Source: Pseudomonas entomophila (GTDB lineage: Bacteria > Pseudomonadota > Gammaproteobacteria > Pseudomonadales > Pseudomonadaceae). Taken from it: a stretch of 64,000 nucleotides of DNA. The stretch is taken from contig NZ_CP070982.1 in NCBI RefSeq assembly GCF_018417595.1, positions 3,058,001-3,122,000 of the forward strand, written 5' to 3'. Every line of letters begins with the position of its first letter. The first letter of the stretch is position 1. The translations under genes and the position numbers were made by a program. Positions 24,435 through 32,401 of this stretch are shown here, piece by piece. The notes beneath the pieces were generated by a model. That model made no database searches. It saw only the letters and a program-made list of their open reading frames with translations, and was not told the origin of the DNA.

Positions 24435-24660
24435 TTGCGCATTCTTTCGGGCCGTTACCCTGTAATCGGCACCAATGCGATCTGGCTGACCACCGAGCCG
24501 ATGGACTTGTGCGCCGGTACCAAAACGACACTGCCTCAGGCGCTTCCCATGTTCGGTGCAGCGACGCCGCACTGCGCTTACCTGTTCGCCAATCGCCCGC
24601 GCCACGCGCATGAAAAACCTGGTACATGGCAGTGTCGTTATCTGGCTGGCAACTTGACCA
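24435..24660 (+). pseudogene. IS66 tnpB (orf2) remnant
   Basis: Reading NAIWLTTEPMDLCAGTKTTL and FGAATPHCAYLFANRP resembles the start of IS66 TnpB (typical AIWLATEPMDMRAGTETALA...PHCAYLFANRR). A shifted frame then continues with MKNLVHGSVVIWLAT before a stop, so the gene is frameshifted and truncated. Part of a decayed insertion sequence between the two paralogous island genes. Confidence 0.65.
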
Positions 24661-24779
24661 GATGCCCCCCGGAAGCGCTTCTCGCCCGGGCCGAACACAC
24701 CCTGCGGCAGCGCTCCCAAGTCGATGCCATGGGCAAGAAAACCCATCGTCTTGAGACGAGTAACGAATAGCTCGCCTTC

Positions 24780-24945
24780 GATATCGCCATGCTCAAACGG
24801 CATAAGTTCGCCAAGTGCAGCGAGCAACTGAGTCCTTATCAAGGCCGTCTGCTCGACGAGCTGCTCGATACCAACATGGCCACAGTCGAAACCGAACTCC
24901 AGGTGGTCAACCCATCTGCCGTACCAGCCGAACTTCGTCAGTAGC
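24780..24945 (+). pseudogene. IS66 tnpC transposase fragment
   Basis: DIAMLKRHKFAKCSEQLSPY and GRLLDELLDTNMATVETELQ match the N-terminal part of IS66 TnpC transposases (pattern LKRHKFAKRSEQLS). It stops soon after and no catalytic region follows. It lies in the correct order behind the tnpB remnant, so both came from the same element. Confidence 0.6.
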
Positions 24946-25109
24946 CTAAATATGCACCCTCGCCACCACGGTTTGCCCGCAACGTGTCCACCTGCTCGCT
25001 GTCGCTGGGCACAGCTCCATCGTCCAGCTAGCGCATCGCTGGCACTTTGTCGATACGCCGGCGTTGGCGGCCGCCGGTGCATTGAGTGTTTCGCCCCGTT
25101 GACGCAACC

Positions 25110-25352
25110 TCGACTCAAACGACCAGGGAATGCACGGTAGGGTCAAGCCTTAGGTACTATTTCGGCATGAAGGCCCATATCGGCGACGATGCTGAGTCGG
25201 GTCTGGTGCGTTACGTTCACGGCACTGCGGCGAACGTGGCCGACGTGACGGAAGTTGCACATCTACTGCACGGCACAGAAAACGTCATCTGTGCCGATGC
25301 GGGCTATACCGGCGTTGAGAAAAGAGCGGAGCATCAGGGGCGGCCAGTGATC
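25110..25352 (+). pseudogene. IS5-family transposase fragment
   Basis: RYYFGMKAHIGDDAESGLVR ... TAANVADVTEVAHLLHG ... ADAGYTGVEKR is a central piece of an IS5-family DDE transposase (typical WYFGMKAHIGVDADSG ... ADAGYQGVEKR). The start and end are missing, and it runs directly into unrelated repeated DNA, so it is inactive. Confidence 0.75.
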
Positions 25353-25435
25353 AGGCGATTCGCACAGCATACAGCCGCTGAAGGGCTCAGCCCTTCAAGC
25401 CATTGCCCTGGCCAGATGAAGCGAGGGAACTGGGT
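25353..25435. repeat. repeated segment D, first copy
   Basis: This stretch (containing CCAGATGAAGCGAGGGA) recurs in shortened form at 29488-29556. Its origin is unknown. It directly precedes the detached mocA tail. Confidence 0.6.
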
Positions 25436-25547
25436 GTATCGACATCGTGCAATACCCACTGTCCTCCACGTCAAGCACGACGACGCAATCACGATGCCGC
25501 TGCAGCAGCGAACGTGCCCCTTCAGCCCTTCCCAGTCGGGTCAGCTC
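25436..25547 (+). pseudogene. detached copy of the mocA 3' end
   Basis: About 112 bases align with 33483-33595, the 3'-terminal part of the intact mocA-like gene (shared GTATCGAC, GATGCCG.TGCAGCA, GAACGTG and GGGTCAGCTC), with the mismatches and small gaps of diverged DNA. Orientation is the same as at the intact locus, so the tail reads on the minus strand. Confidence 0.65.
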
Positions 25548-25589
25548 GGTCCGGAATCTCCAACCAAACAGCAGTAGGGTTCGCCGAGC

Positions 25590-25694
25590 AAGATCAGGCC
25601 TCTGCGGCGAGCGCCTGTACCAAATGGTCGATCACCACGCGCTCGCGGGCGGTGTGGCACAGGTTTTGGTGGGCCACCGTCCGTACCTCACAGG
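25590..25694 (-). pseudogene. detached copy of the lysR 3' end
   Basis: About 105 bases correspond to 29568-29674, the 3' end of the intact LysR gene (shared AAGATCAGGCCTCTGCGGCG, CGCCTGTACCA.ATGGTCGAT, CACCACGCGC). It lies 42 bases beyond the mocA tail, so two unrelated gene tails are lined up within the island. Confidence 0.7.
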
Positions 25695-25722
25695 GTCTGT
25701 CGGCAAGGGTACAGCCCAGCAA

Positions 25723-25751
25723 GTTCGAACTGTTATTTTTGCTAGTTGTCG
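25723..25751 (+). repeat. conserved upstream block, copy B
   Basis: GTTCGAACTGTTATTTTTGC continues as TAGTTGTCG; 26 of 29 bases agree with copy A at 23701. It lies upstream of the second small island gene, separated from it by a MITE. Confidence 0.75.
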
Positions 25752-25882
25752 CAGGCGACGATGGCGCGCATGCTCATTCCAACCGTTTTACAACGGGAGA
25801 CGTAAAGCTCAAGGGCAGCCAGGCGAAACAACTTCGACATATAGATGTAGGGTTTAAAGGTGCGCCATGCCTATGAGTGCTA

Positions 25883-26023
25883 GGGTCTGTACGAAAAGTC
25901 TTGAGACGAAGGTCAGGCAAGGCGAAAACAGCCGAGGAAGCGGAGTTTACGGGTTGTAAATGAGCATTCCGAGGCTGTTTTCAACGCAGCATCACCGAGT
26001 ATCAAGGCTTTTCGTACAGAGCC
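25883..26023. mobile_element. 141-bp MITE
   Basis: Terminal inverted repeats GGGTCTGTACGAAAAG / CTTTTCGTACAGAGCC (one mismatch) with TA directly repeated on each side (25881-25882 and 26024-26025). No coding capacity. TA target duplication and GG-starting ends suggest mobilisation by an IS5- or IS630-type transposase. Confidence 0.8.
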
Positions 26024-26053
26024 TAACAACACTTACCACTTAAGGAGCCAGAC

Positions 26054-26551
26054 ATGAACAACAGTCCTCGTGAAGCCGAAGACCAGGGTAAAACAGCAGA
26101 AAACCCTATTTTTAATGACGTCCCCTTTCCACGGGACGACATATACATTAAACCACACACCCTTATTCCGTGCTATTTATCCGTGGATAGCACTACCGAA
26201 AAAGACATGACACTGAGCGCACAGGGCAAGTTGTATTACAACAACGCACACGACCAGGACAACTTCATATACAAGGTCTCACTTGAAAACATCAGAATCA
26301 AAGTCCCAGAGCGTCTAGTGGAAGATGCAAGATTAGCAGTAAACATGATCGTCAACGGCATAAGAAACTCCTCTGTTTTCCATATGAGTTTAATTGAGGG
26401 TCGCATTTACCTTGCTACATTCATTAGTACTGGGACCATCCCAGATATCCGCCCTTTAAATTTGACGTGCCCTGAACCACTCGCAAAAAACCTAGCACTC
26501 CGCATGGCTACTTTTGAATGTTCTAGGTGCAACCAGATGCCCCTATCTTAA
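26054..26551 (+). CDS. orphan small protein B of the island (paralogue of the 23852 gene)
   Basis: 165 residues with a strong AAGGAG site six bases before the ATG. AT-rich compared with the core genome. The middle (IRIKVPERLVEDARLAVNMI...SSVFHMSLIEGRIYLATFISTGTIP) is homologous to protein A at 23852: conserved IKVP, DARLA-N and SxGTIP. Protein B has a longer N-terminus (charged, PFPRDDIYIKPHT) and a C-terminal CSRC. No signal peptide or membrane helix. Function unknown. It faces the 830-residue gene convergently, with a likely shared terminator in between. Confidence 0.75.
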   Translation: MNNSPREAEDQGKTAENPIFNDVPFPRDDIYIKPHTLIPCYLSVDSTTEKDMTLSAQGKLYYNNAHDQDNFIYKVSLENIRIKVPERLVEDARLAVNMIVNGIRNSSVFHMSLIEGRIYLATFISTGTIPDIRPLNLTCPEPLAKNLALRMATFECSRCNQMPLS

Positions 26552-26595
26552 ACCCCCTCAGCGGAAAACCGTAAAAAGTCGATAAATCTCAAAAT

Positions 26596-26644
26596 AAAAA
26601 GTGCGCCCTTCCTCAGGGAAGCGCTTCTTTACGGAAGCACTTTT
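26596..26644. terminator. bidirectional terminator candidate between convergent genes
   Basis: AAAAAGTGC ... GCACTTTT forms an outer stem with an inner CTTCC/GGAAG hairpin, giving U-tracts in both directions. It sits 45 bases after the small gene B. The rest of the gap to 26917 shows no gene I can support. Confidence 0.55.
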
Positions 26645-26916
26645 CCCGCCGCAGCCAATCGATGCCTGCGCACCCTCCACAAACGCCAAAGCGCAAACCC
26701 TGTGAGCAGACTTGCGTATTACCTGCTCACGGGAGCGGGCCTTCATACAGCCGAACACGCGCCCTCACCTGGGTGCAGCAGAGCGACTCGGATCATTCAA
26801 CTCTTGGCAGTGCGGCACCACGTTTTCCTCCACCCTGCCCTTTTCGACCTGTTTAAGCAACATCGATTCAAGGGACCAGGCTATCCACGAGCACCACAAC
26901 ACATAGTCAAGCCAGA

Positions 26917-29409
26917 TCAATCCTTCGCTTTATCAGGCCTGGTAACCACCGTTGACATTGACGCCAAGGGCGATTCCATTTTCAACGCTACGCTGAACTC
27001 AACCGAATCCACCTTCGTGTACATCGTCCAGCCCAGTCCAGAGGAGGAGGTCAACGACCTAGCACAATCATAGCCAGGGAGCACATTCACTCGCGACTCT
27101 ACTTTGAGCATGCTGCATTGGTAGGCTTTACCAGCCAAAGGACTTCCGACCTTCGGAAGCACTCGAAAAAAATGAGTCTTTGGTGTGATACGCAGCAGAG
27201 GGCCGGCGACCGGAACATGATCAAAATACAGGTTCAATTCATCCTGCAGTTGCTCAGAGATCAGCATCACTTCCGGTATTTCCACTGATTTTTTGAAGCC
27301 CTCCACCTCAACCCCCAAGGCAAAGGTACCGCTTTGGGTATTACCTTTGCTCCGCGTCCAGCTGAGGAGGCCAGCAGTGTTCATCGATTCTGCGTAATCA
27401 TAGGGCGGTTCTACTGGCACCTGGTCCTTGGCCAGGCTATCCGGTATGAAGATCAGTGCCCCCTTCAATGCGGTTTTCCCCAACGGGCTGTGAATATCGT
27501 CCCTGGGCTCCAGTGTGATCGTGCTGATGTTCTGCCGATACATGACTATCAAGGTGCTGCCCACCTCTTTGTCATCGATGCATACACGCGCCTCATCACT
27601 TAGCACACTCGACATCAAGAATGCCTGCTCCAGCTTCAGCGGGGTCGAGAAGTCCGTCACCTCCACCCTCAAGCCGAACTGGCCACGGGCCTTGGCGGGG
27701 TCGATCGTCCAGGTGACATCGGTTTCTGGAGCCAGGTCGCATCCTTTATCGTAGGGCGGGTCGGCAGGCAAGGATGCTTGCTTCAGGTTCGCTTCAAGCT
27801 CAACGAACTTCAGCGTGGCAGAGAGCCCCGCCAGCAGCAGCGGGCTGCCAGCCTTGGGCTTGAGGCTAACCCGCTTTGACTCGCCGATCCAGAAGTACGG
27901 CGACAGCGGGGTTCCGTCGTTGGCGTTGACCAGATCAGCTTCGTCTGCCAGGTTTTGCGAAAGCAGGATCACGTGCGCCAACTTCAACGTGGTGTCGAAG
28001 GTCGACACATGGACATCCAGGGTGCAGGTGCCGCTGAACGCCAGTCCTTTCAGCTCCCAGCTCTGACCGCCCGCCTCCAGCGGCTGTTCTTCTTTGAACT
28101 TGGGCTCGGCTTCCACGCTGCCCGGCTCCAGCGTGCCCTTGGTGAAGGTCATCCAGCACTTGTATTCCGTCTCTGCCAGCGGGCTGCCCGTCTTGGGTTT
28201 GAGCGTGATCATGCGAGGGTTATTGCGCCGCAAGATAACTGGAGAAAGTACCTCCTGCTCGTCAATCAGTACGTCAACCTCATCCACCAGGTTGGCCGAC
28301 ATCTGCGCCCCCTCCAGCACAAACGGAAGGTCTATGCTCGGTGTTCTCGCGAACAAGGCAAAACGCCCGCTTACCATACCGCCGGTGATATCCCAACTGA
28401 GCCCTTCCTCAGGCATCGGTCGCTCGTAATCGGGATCGTCGGGACCGGGAGTGAAGACAATCCCCAACTGGCTTTCATCTGGCCACGCCAGGCTGACCGC
28501 TTTGCCGATGAAATAGCTGTCCGCTTTGGGCTTCAGGGTTAGCTTGTGCTTAACCTTGCGAGTCAATCTCATCGCCAGCGCCGTGGGAGGGATGAGCGAC
28601 CCACGCTCATCACGAAGCTCCACCTCCAGTTGATCAGGCCAAGGATTCGTGGCGAAGACAGGTACTTCCTGGCTTAACTCGTTGCTGCACTCATCCAGCT
28701 CATCTATGCAGTAGGCGCTGAAGGTCACGCTGTGGGCAGCACCAAAATCCTCTGGCTTGGGTGCGTACACCAACGTCGCCGTCCCATTCGCCGCGGTCGT
28801 GGCTTCTGCGTAAACGTTGCCATTGAGTGTGAACATCACTTTCTTCCCTGACAGGAGGCGGCTACGGTCGAAAAGGCTCTCTACCGTCGCAGTCAAGGTT
28901 GTCTTGGTGAGCGGGTCGACAATCGGTACCACTCTGTCCCATTCAAGTTTGGCAACTTCATAATGGAAATCGCCCACCTGCGCCAAGAACTCATATTTCC
29001 TGGCCTGCCAGTAACTGCCCAGCCCCAGCTTAATCTCACCCGATACCTCCTCGACCCCAGCCTTTGCCGTCAGCGTCCATTTGGCTCCATCTACGGACAA
29101 GACCTGGTATTGACCCTCATCATCCACGCCAGCTTCGGATTTCAGGGGAGGCGCCATGTGCGAGAAAAATGTGCCTGCGTCTGCCGAGTTGCCCGCCATC
29201 CACAGCACACAAAGCTTCTGCCCAGCCCAGGTACTGCCTTCAGGCGCCTTGATTTCCAGGCGATGCGGGGCACCACGGCACAGCTTGAACGGCAGCGTGT
29301 CCTGGACGATTTCCTTTTTCGGCGATACCACGATCAGTCGCCCGGGCGACGTGACAGGCTTGGAGGCTGAAGAGGTACTGGCGTCTTCTGGGGTTTCACA
29401 TTTGGACAT
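26917..29409 (-). CDS. large tandem-repeat beta-rich protein of unknown function
   Basis: 830 residues from ATG 29409 (GGAG six bases upstream). No signal peptide or membrane segment. After an N-terminal region (~160 residues) comes an Ig-like domain (residues ~165-250, TTLTATVESLFDRSRLLSGK...NGTATLVYAP). About five degenerate repeats of ~110-115 residues follow, each with 'LxDExxL...', 'ITLKPKAGSPLA' and a 'W...G.F.L.VEV..F' segment. The repeats are diverged from each other, so they are old duplications. Such proteins in Pseudomonas accompany accessory or polymorphic-toxin islands, but no toxin domain is visible here. A scaffold, adhesin-like or effector-associated role is possible; function is unknown. 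Confidence 0.75.
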   Translation of the reverse strand: MSKCETPEDASTSSASKPVTSPGRLIVVSPKKEIVQDTLPFKLCRGAPHRLEIKAPEGSTWAGQKLCVLWMAGNSADAGTFFSHMAPPLKSEAGVDDEGQYQVLSVDGAKWTLTAKAGVEEVSGEIKLGLGSYWQARKYEFLAQVGDFHYEVAKLEWDRVVPIVDPLTKTTLTATVESLFDRSRLLSGKKVMFTLNGNVYAEATTAANGTATLVYAPKPEDFGAAHSVTFSAYCIDELDECSNELSQEVPVFATNPWPDQLEVELRDERGSLIPPTALAMRLTRKVKHKLTLKPKADSYFIGKAVSLAWPDESQLGIVFTPGPDDPDYERPMPEEGLSWDITGGMVSGRFALFARTPSIDLPFVLEGAQMSANLVDEVDVLIDEQEVLSPVILRRNNPRMITLKPKTGSPLAETEYKCWMTFTKGTLEPGSVEAEPKFKEEQPLEAGGQSWELKGLAFSGTCTLDVHVSTFDTTLKLAHVILLSQNLADEADLVNANDGTPLSPYFWIGESKRVSLKPKAGSPLLLAGLSATLKFVELEANLKQASLPADPPYDKGCDLAPETDVTWTIDPAKARGQFGLRVEVTDFSTPLKLEQAFLMSSVLSDEARVCIDDKEVGSTLIVMYRQNISTITLEPRDDIHSPLGKTALKGALIFIPDSLAKDQVPVEPPYDYAESMNTAGLLSWTRSKGNTQSGTFALGVEVEGFKKSVEIPEVMLISEQLQDELNLYFDHVPVAGPLLRITPKTHFFRVLPKVGSPLAGKAYQCSMLKVESRVNVLPGYDCARSLTSSSGLGWTMYTKVDSVEFSVALKMESPLASMSTVVTRPDKAKD

Positions 29410-29470
29410 GACGGTCTCCGGCGTGTGTATACACGGCTTTCCGAAGACTGTATCGAGCGGGGCAGCCGCT

Positions 29471-29493
29471 AGAAACTGGCAAAAATATCAGGT
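29471..29493 (-). repeat. conserved upstream block, copy C (inverted)
   Basis: On the minus strand ACCTGATATTTTTGCCAGTT agrees with blocks A and B (ACCTGTTATTTTTGCCAGTT). It is about 60 bases upstream of the 830-residue gene, in the same orientation relative to its gene as copies A and B. Confidence 0.65.
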
Positions 29494-29567
29494 GATTAGC
29501 GCAGCATACAGCCCTTCACGTCATTGCCTTGGCCAGATGAAGCGAGGGAGCTGGGTATATCGACATC
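29494..29567. repeat. repeated segment D, second copy, joined to the lysR tail
   Basis: Contains CCAGATGAAGCGAGGGAGCTGGG as in the copy near 25410, then a dozen bases of the mocA-tail sequence (GTATATCGACATC) and jumps directly into the lysR 3' end. This marks a recombination junction at the island edge. Confidence 0.6.
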
Positions 29568-29571
29568 AAGA

Positions 29572-30441
29572 TCAGGCCTCTGCGGCGAACGCCTGTACCA
29601 GATGGTCGATCACCACGCGCACCCGGGCGGTATGGCGCAGGTCCTGGTGGGTCACCATCCACACTTCGTAGGGTTTTGCCCGTGCGCACTCCGGCCAGAT
29701 CCGCTGCAGGCCATCAAGCGAGCCAAGCTCCACGGGAATCTCGCCGATGCCCAGGCCCTGGCCGATCGCCCGGCGCAGCATGAGGCTGGCATTGGCCGCC
29801 AGTACCACCCGGCCCTCGCCGATGGGCACGTCTACCAGGGTGGGCTGGGCCTGGCCGCGCCAGTACGGCTCGTACACCACCAGTTCGTGGCCCTCGAAAC
29901 TGCCGACGGCCGGCATGCCCCGGCGCTGCACATAGTCCGCCGAGGCGAACAACCCCATGGTCCAACTGGCCAGCTTGCGCAGGATCAGGTCGGGGTTGTC
30001 CGGGCGCTGGTTGCGGATGGCGATGTCGGTTTCGCGCTGGGACAGGTTGACGATCCGCGAGCTGCCGCTGAGCACCACGCGGATATCGGGGTGCTCGCGG
30101 TGAAGTTGGGCCAGGGCGGGAATGACGAAATCCTGGGCCAGCGAGTCGGTGGTGGCGATGCGCACTTCGCCGGCCAGTTCGTTGTCGGCACCGCCGATGC
30201 GGCGGGTCAGTTCGAGGGCGGCCTGCTCCATTTTCAGCGCCATTTCCACCGCCACTTCGCCGATGGCGGTCAGCTGGTAGCCGGCCGGAGTGCGCAGGAA
30301 CAAGGTCGAGCCCAGGTCCGCTTCCAGCGCCGCCACCCGCCGGCCCACGGTGGCCTGGTCGACCCGCAGCACCCGCGCGGCGCGGCGCAGGGTCTGTTCG
30401 CGGCTCAGGGCCAGGAGCATGCGGGCGTCGTCCCAGTTCAA
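29572..30441 (-). CDS. LysR-family transcriptional regulator
   Basis: About 289 residues from TTG 30441, chosen because AGGAG lies seven bases upstream and the protein then opens with LNWDDARMLLALSREQTLRRAARVLRVDQATVGRRVAALE, a normal LysR winged-helix start. A LysR substrate-binding domain follows (AGEVRIATTDSLAQDFVIPAL ... SGSSRIVNLSQRETDIAIRN). It is divergent from the quinone oxidoreductase gene at 30667 and probably controls it. The inducer is unknown. Its 3' end forms the boundary of the accessory island, and a copy of that 3' end lies inside the island. Confidence 0.88.
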   Translation of the reverse strand: MNWDDARMLLALSREQTLRRAARVLRVDQATVGRRVAALEADLGSTLFLRTPAGYQLTAIGEVAVEMALKMEQAALELTRRIGGADNELAGEVRIATTDSLAQDFVIPALAQLHREHPDIRVVLSGSSRIVNLSQRETDIAIRNQRPDNPDLILRKLASWTMGLFASADYVQRRGMPAVGSFEGHELVVYEPYWRGQAQPTLVDVPIGEGRVVLAANASLMLRRAIGQGLGIGEIPVELGSLDGLQRIWPECARAKPYEVWMVTHQDLRHTARVRVVIDHLVQAFAAEA

Positions 30442-30458
30442 ATGATTGACTCCTGTCT

Positions 30459-30530
30459 GTAGGAGCGGGTTTACCCGCGAATGCGTCGGTGAGTCCACCA
30501 TTGTAATCGCGGGTAAACCCGCTCCCATAG
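30459..30530. repeat. REP pair, GGAGCGGGTTTACCCGCGA type
   Basis: Facing copies of GTAGGAGCGGGTTTACCCGCGA lie in the divergent intergenic region between lysR and the oxidoreductase gene. Confidence 0.85.
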
Positions 30531-30666
30531 GATCATGTACCCAGCCTGCCTGAAGAGATTTCGCAGCGCGGCGCCGCAAAATCGCCGCGCGACCGCCTCG
30601 TGGTTGTTCCCTACCCTGTCATCCAACGGGCCACCCAGGCCCTTGTTCAGCATGATAGAGGTTCCC

Positions 30667-31683
30667 ATGCGTCACATCATCCCATCCCGAATGATCGCCA
30701 TCGACATCCCCCACCCCGGTGGCCCGGAGGTCCTGCAACCCACCCCCCGTGACACGCCCCGCCCCGGTCCACGGGAAGTGCTGGTCCAGGTCCATGCCGC
30801 CGGCGTCAACGGCCCGGACCTGCTGCAACGCAAGGGCCTGTACGCGCCGCCACCCGGCGCTTCGGACATTCCGGGCCTGGAGATCGCCGGCAGGGTCGTC
30901 GCCCTCGGTGAACAGGTCAGTCGCTTTGTCATCGGCGACGCGGTCATCGCCCTCGTGCCGGGCGGCGGCTACGCAGAGTACGCGGTGGCCGACGAACGCA
31001 CCACCGCGCCGCTGCCGGCCAACCTCACCATGGTCGAGGGCGCGGCCCTGCCGGAAACCTTCATGACCGTCTGGGTCAACCTGTTCCAGCGCGGTGGTTT
31101 CAAGGCCGGTGAGTCGGTACTGGTTCACGGCGGTGCCTCGGGCATCGGCACCACCGCCACGCAGTTGGCCAAGGCCTTCGGCGCTTCCAAGATCTTCACC
31201 ACGGTCAAAGATGCCGCGCAACAGGCCGCAAGCCTCGAACTGGGTGCCGACCTTGCCATCGACTACACCCGCGAAGACTTCGTCGAACAGGTGATGCGGC
31301 ATACCGACGGCCAGGGCGTGGACGTGATCGTCGACATCATTGCCGGTGACTACGTCGCCCGGAACTTCAAGGCCGCAGCCATGGACGGGCGCATCGTGCA
31401 GATCGGCGTGGTCAAGGGCCCGGCCACCGAGGTCGATCTGTTCCCCTTGCTGGTCAAGCGCTTGACCCATATCGGCTCGACCCTGCGTGCGCGCAGTATC
31501 GACGACAAGGCGGCGATCCTCGCCGAATTGCAGGCCAAGGCCTGGCCCCATGTACATAGCGGTGCGGTGAAGCCGCTGATCCACGCGACCTTCCCGCTGA
31601 CTGCCGCGCGTCAGGCCCATGAGCTGATGGAGTCTGGCCGGCATATCGGCAAAGTGATGCTGAACGTGGCGCACCAGGGCTGA
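30667..31683 (+). CDS. NAD(P)H:quinone oxidoreductase, zinc-independent MDR family (Qor/PIG3-like)
   Basis: About 338 residues from ATG 30667, with AGAGG five bases before it; an upstream ATG at 30652 is less likely. Medium-chain dehydrogenase fold: GroES-like N-terminus (PRPGPREVLVQVHAAGVNGPDLLQRKGLY) and a Rossmann segment VLVHGGASGIGTTATQLAKAFGA. No structural zinc Cys cluster, as expected for the quinone oxidoreductase branch. It reduces quinones or other alpha,beta-unsaturated carbonyls with NADPH. Divergent LysR gene suggests induction by a small electrophile. Confidence 0.88.
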   Translation: MRHIIPSRMIAIDIPHPGGPEVLQPTPRDTPRPGPREVLVQVHAAGVNGPDLLQRKGLYAPPPGASDIPGLEIAGRVVALGEQVSRFVIGDAVIALVPGGGYAEYAVADERTTAPLPANLTMVEGAALPETFMTVWVNLFQRGGFKAGESVLVHGGASGIGTTATQLAKAFGASKIFTTVKDAAQQAASLELGADLAIDYTREDFVEQVMRHTDGQGVDVIVDIIAGDYVARNFKAAAMDGRIVQIGVVKGPATEVDLFPLLVKRLTHIGSTLRARSIDDKAAILAELQAKAWPHVHSGAVKPLIHATFPLTAARQAHELMESGRHIGKVMLNVAHQG

Positions 31684-31688
31684 AGCGT

Positions 31689-32396
31689 TCAGCCCAGCAC
31701 ACCACTACCCAGGGCAACCTTGATCGCCTGGGCGGTGGTGGCGACACCCAACCGGCGACGGGCGGCACGCAGGTGGTTCTCCACGGTGCGCACCGACAAC
31801 CCCAGGGCCGCGGCGATGTCGGCCTGGCGCTGGCCGGCGGCGGTCCAGGCCAGTACCTGCCGTTCGCGCTCGGTCAACATGCCGCCCTCCTGGCCGACCG
31901 GTGCCTCCAGCAGGCGCCGGGCATTGTGGAACGCCGCATTGGCCAGCAGCGTCAGGCACAACCGCGCAGCCAGCGAGGCGTCGATGCGCAGGCCGCCAAG
32001 ACTCATGGCCCCTTCCAGGCCGGCCGGGCCGAACACCGGCACCTGCAGGCCATGGATCCCCGGCCCTGTTGGTGTGCGTACCACGCGGTAGCGCTCGCCC
32101 TCCTCGCCTTCGCGTTTGCTCCAGAAGAATGGCGCACGCGCCGCCAACAGGTGCCGCGTCACTGGACAGTGACGCACGTAGGTCTGCGCATCGACCCGTT
32201 GCCCGTCGCCGAACCAGTCGCCCTCCACCCAGTGGATACGCTCGACCACCTCGTCCCGCGCGGCACTGGCGCTGAACAGCACGAAGCGGTCGTAGCCCAG
32301 CGGCCGTGCGACGCCGCGCACGGCCGACTGGATGACCGCTAGCGTAGTGGCCTGTTCGATCTGCCGGATCGCCGGCACCACCTTGTCGAAAGACAT
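31689..32396 (-). CDS. LuxR-family regulator with autoinducer-binding-like domain (LuxR solo)
   Basis: About 235 residues from ATG 32396; a GTG at 32405 overlapping the hchA stop is an alternative. The N-terminal half resembles an autoinducer-binding domain (YDRFVLFSASAARDEVVERIHWVEGDWF ... CPVTRHLLAARAPFFW). The C-terminal GerE-type helix-turn-helix is intact (LTERERQVLAWTAAGQRQADIAAALGLSVRTVENHLRAA). No luxI homologue is present in the window, so it is a solo receptor. It is translationally coupled to hchA and could regulate the pair. Confidence 0.85.
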   Translation of the reverse strand: MSFDKVVPAIRQIEQATTLAVIQSAVRGVARPLGYDRFVLFSASAARDEVVERIHWVEGDWFGDGQRVDAQTYVRHCPVTRHLLAARAPFFWSKREGEEGERYRVVRTPTGPGIHGLQVPVFGPAGLEGAMSLGGLRIDASLAARLCLTLLANAAFHNARRLLEAPVGQEGGMLTERERQVLAWTAAGQRQADIAAALGLSVRTVENHLRAARRRLGVATTAQAIKVALGSGVLG

Positions 32397-32401
32397 GCCG
32401 C

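Noticed and set aside
26645..26916. Possible small gene on the minus strand (reading FGCMKARSREQVIRK)
   Set aside because: No ribosome site or family match, and a plus-strand alternative equally weak; left as non-coding.
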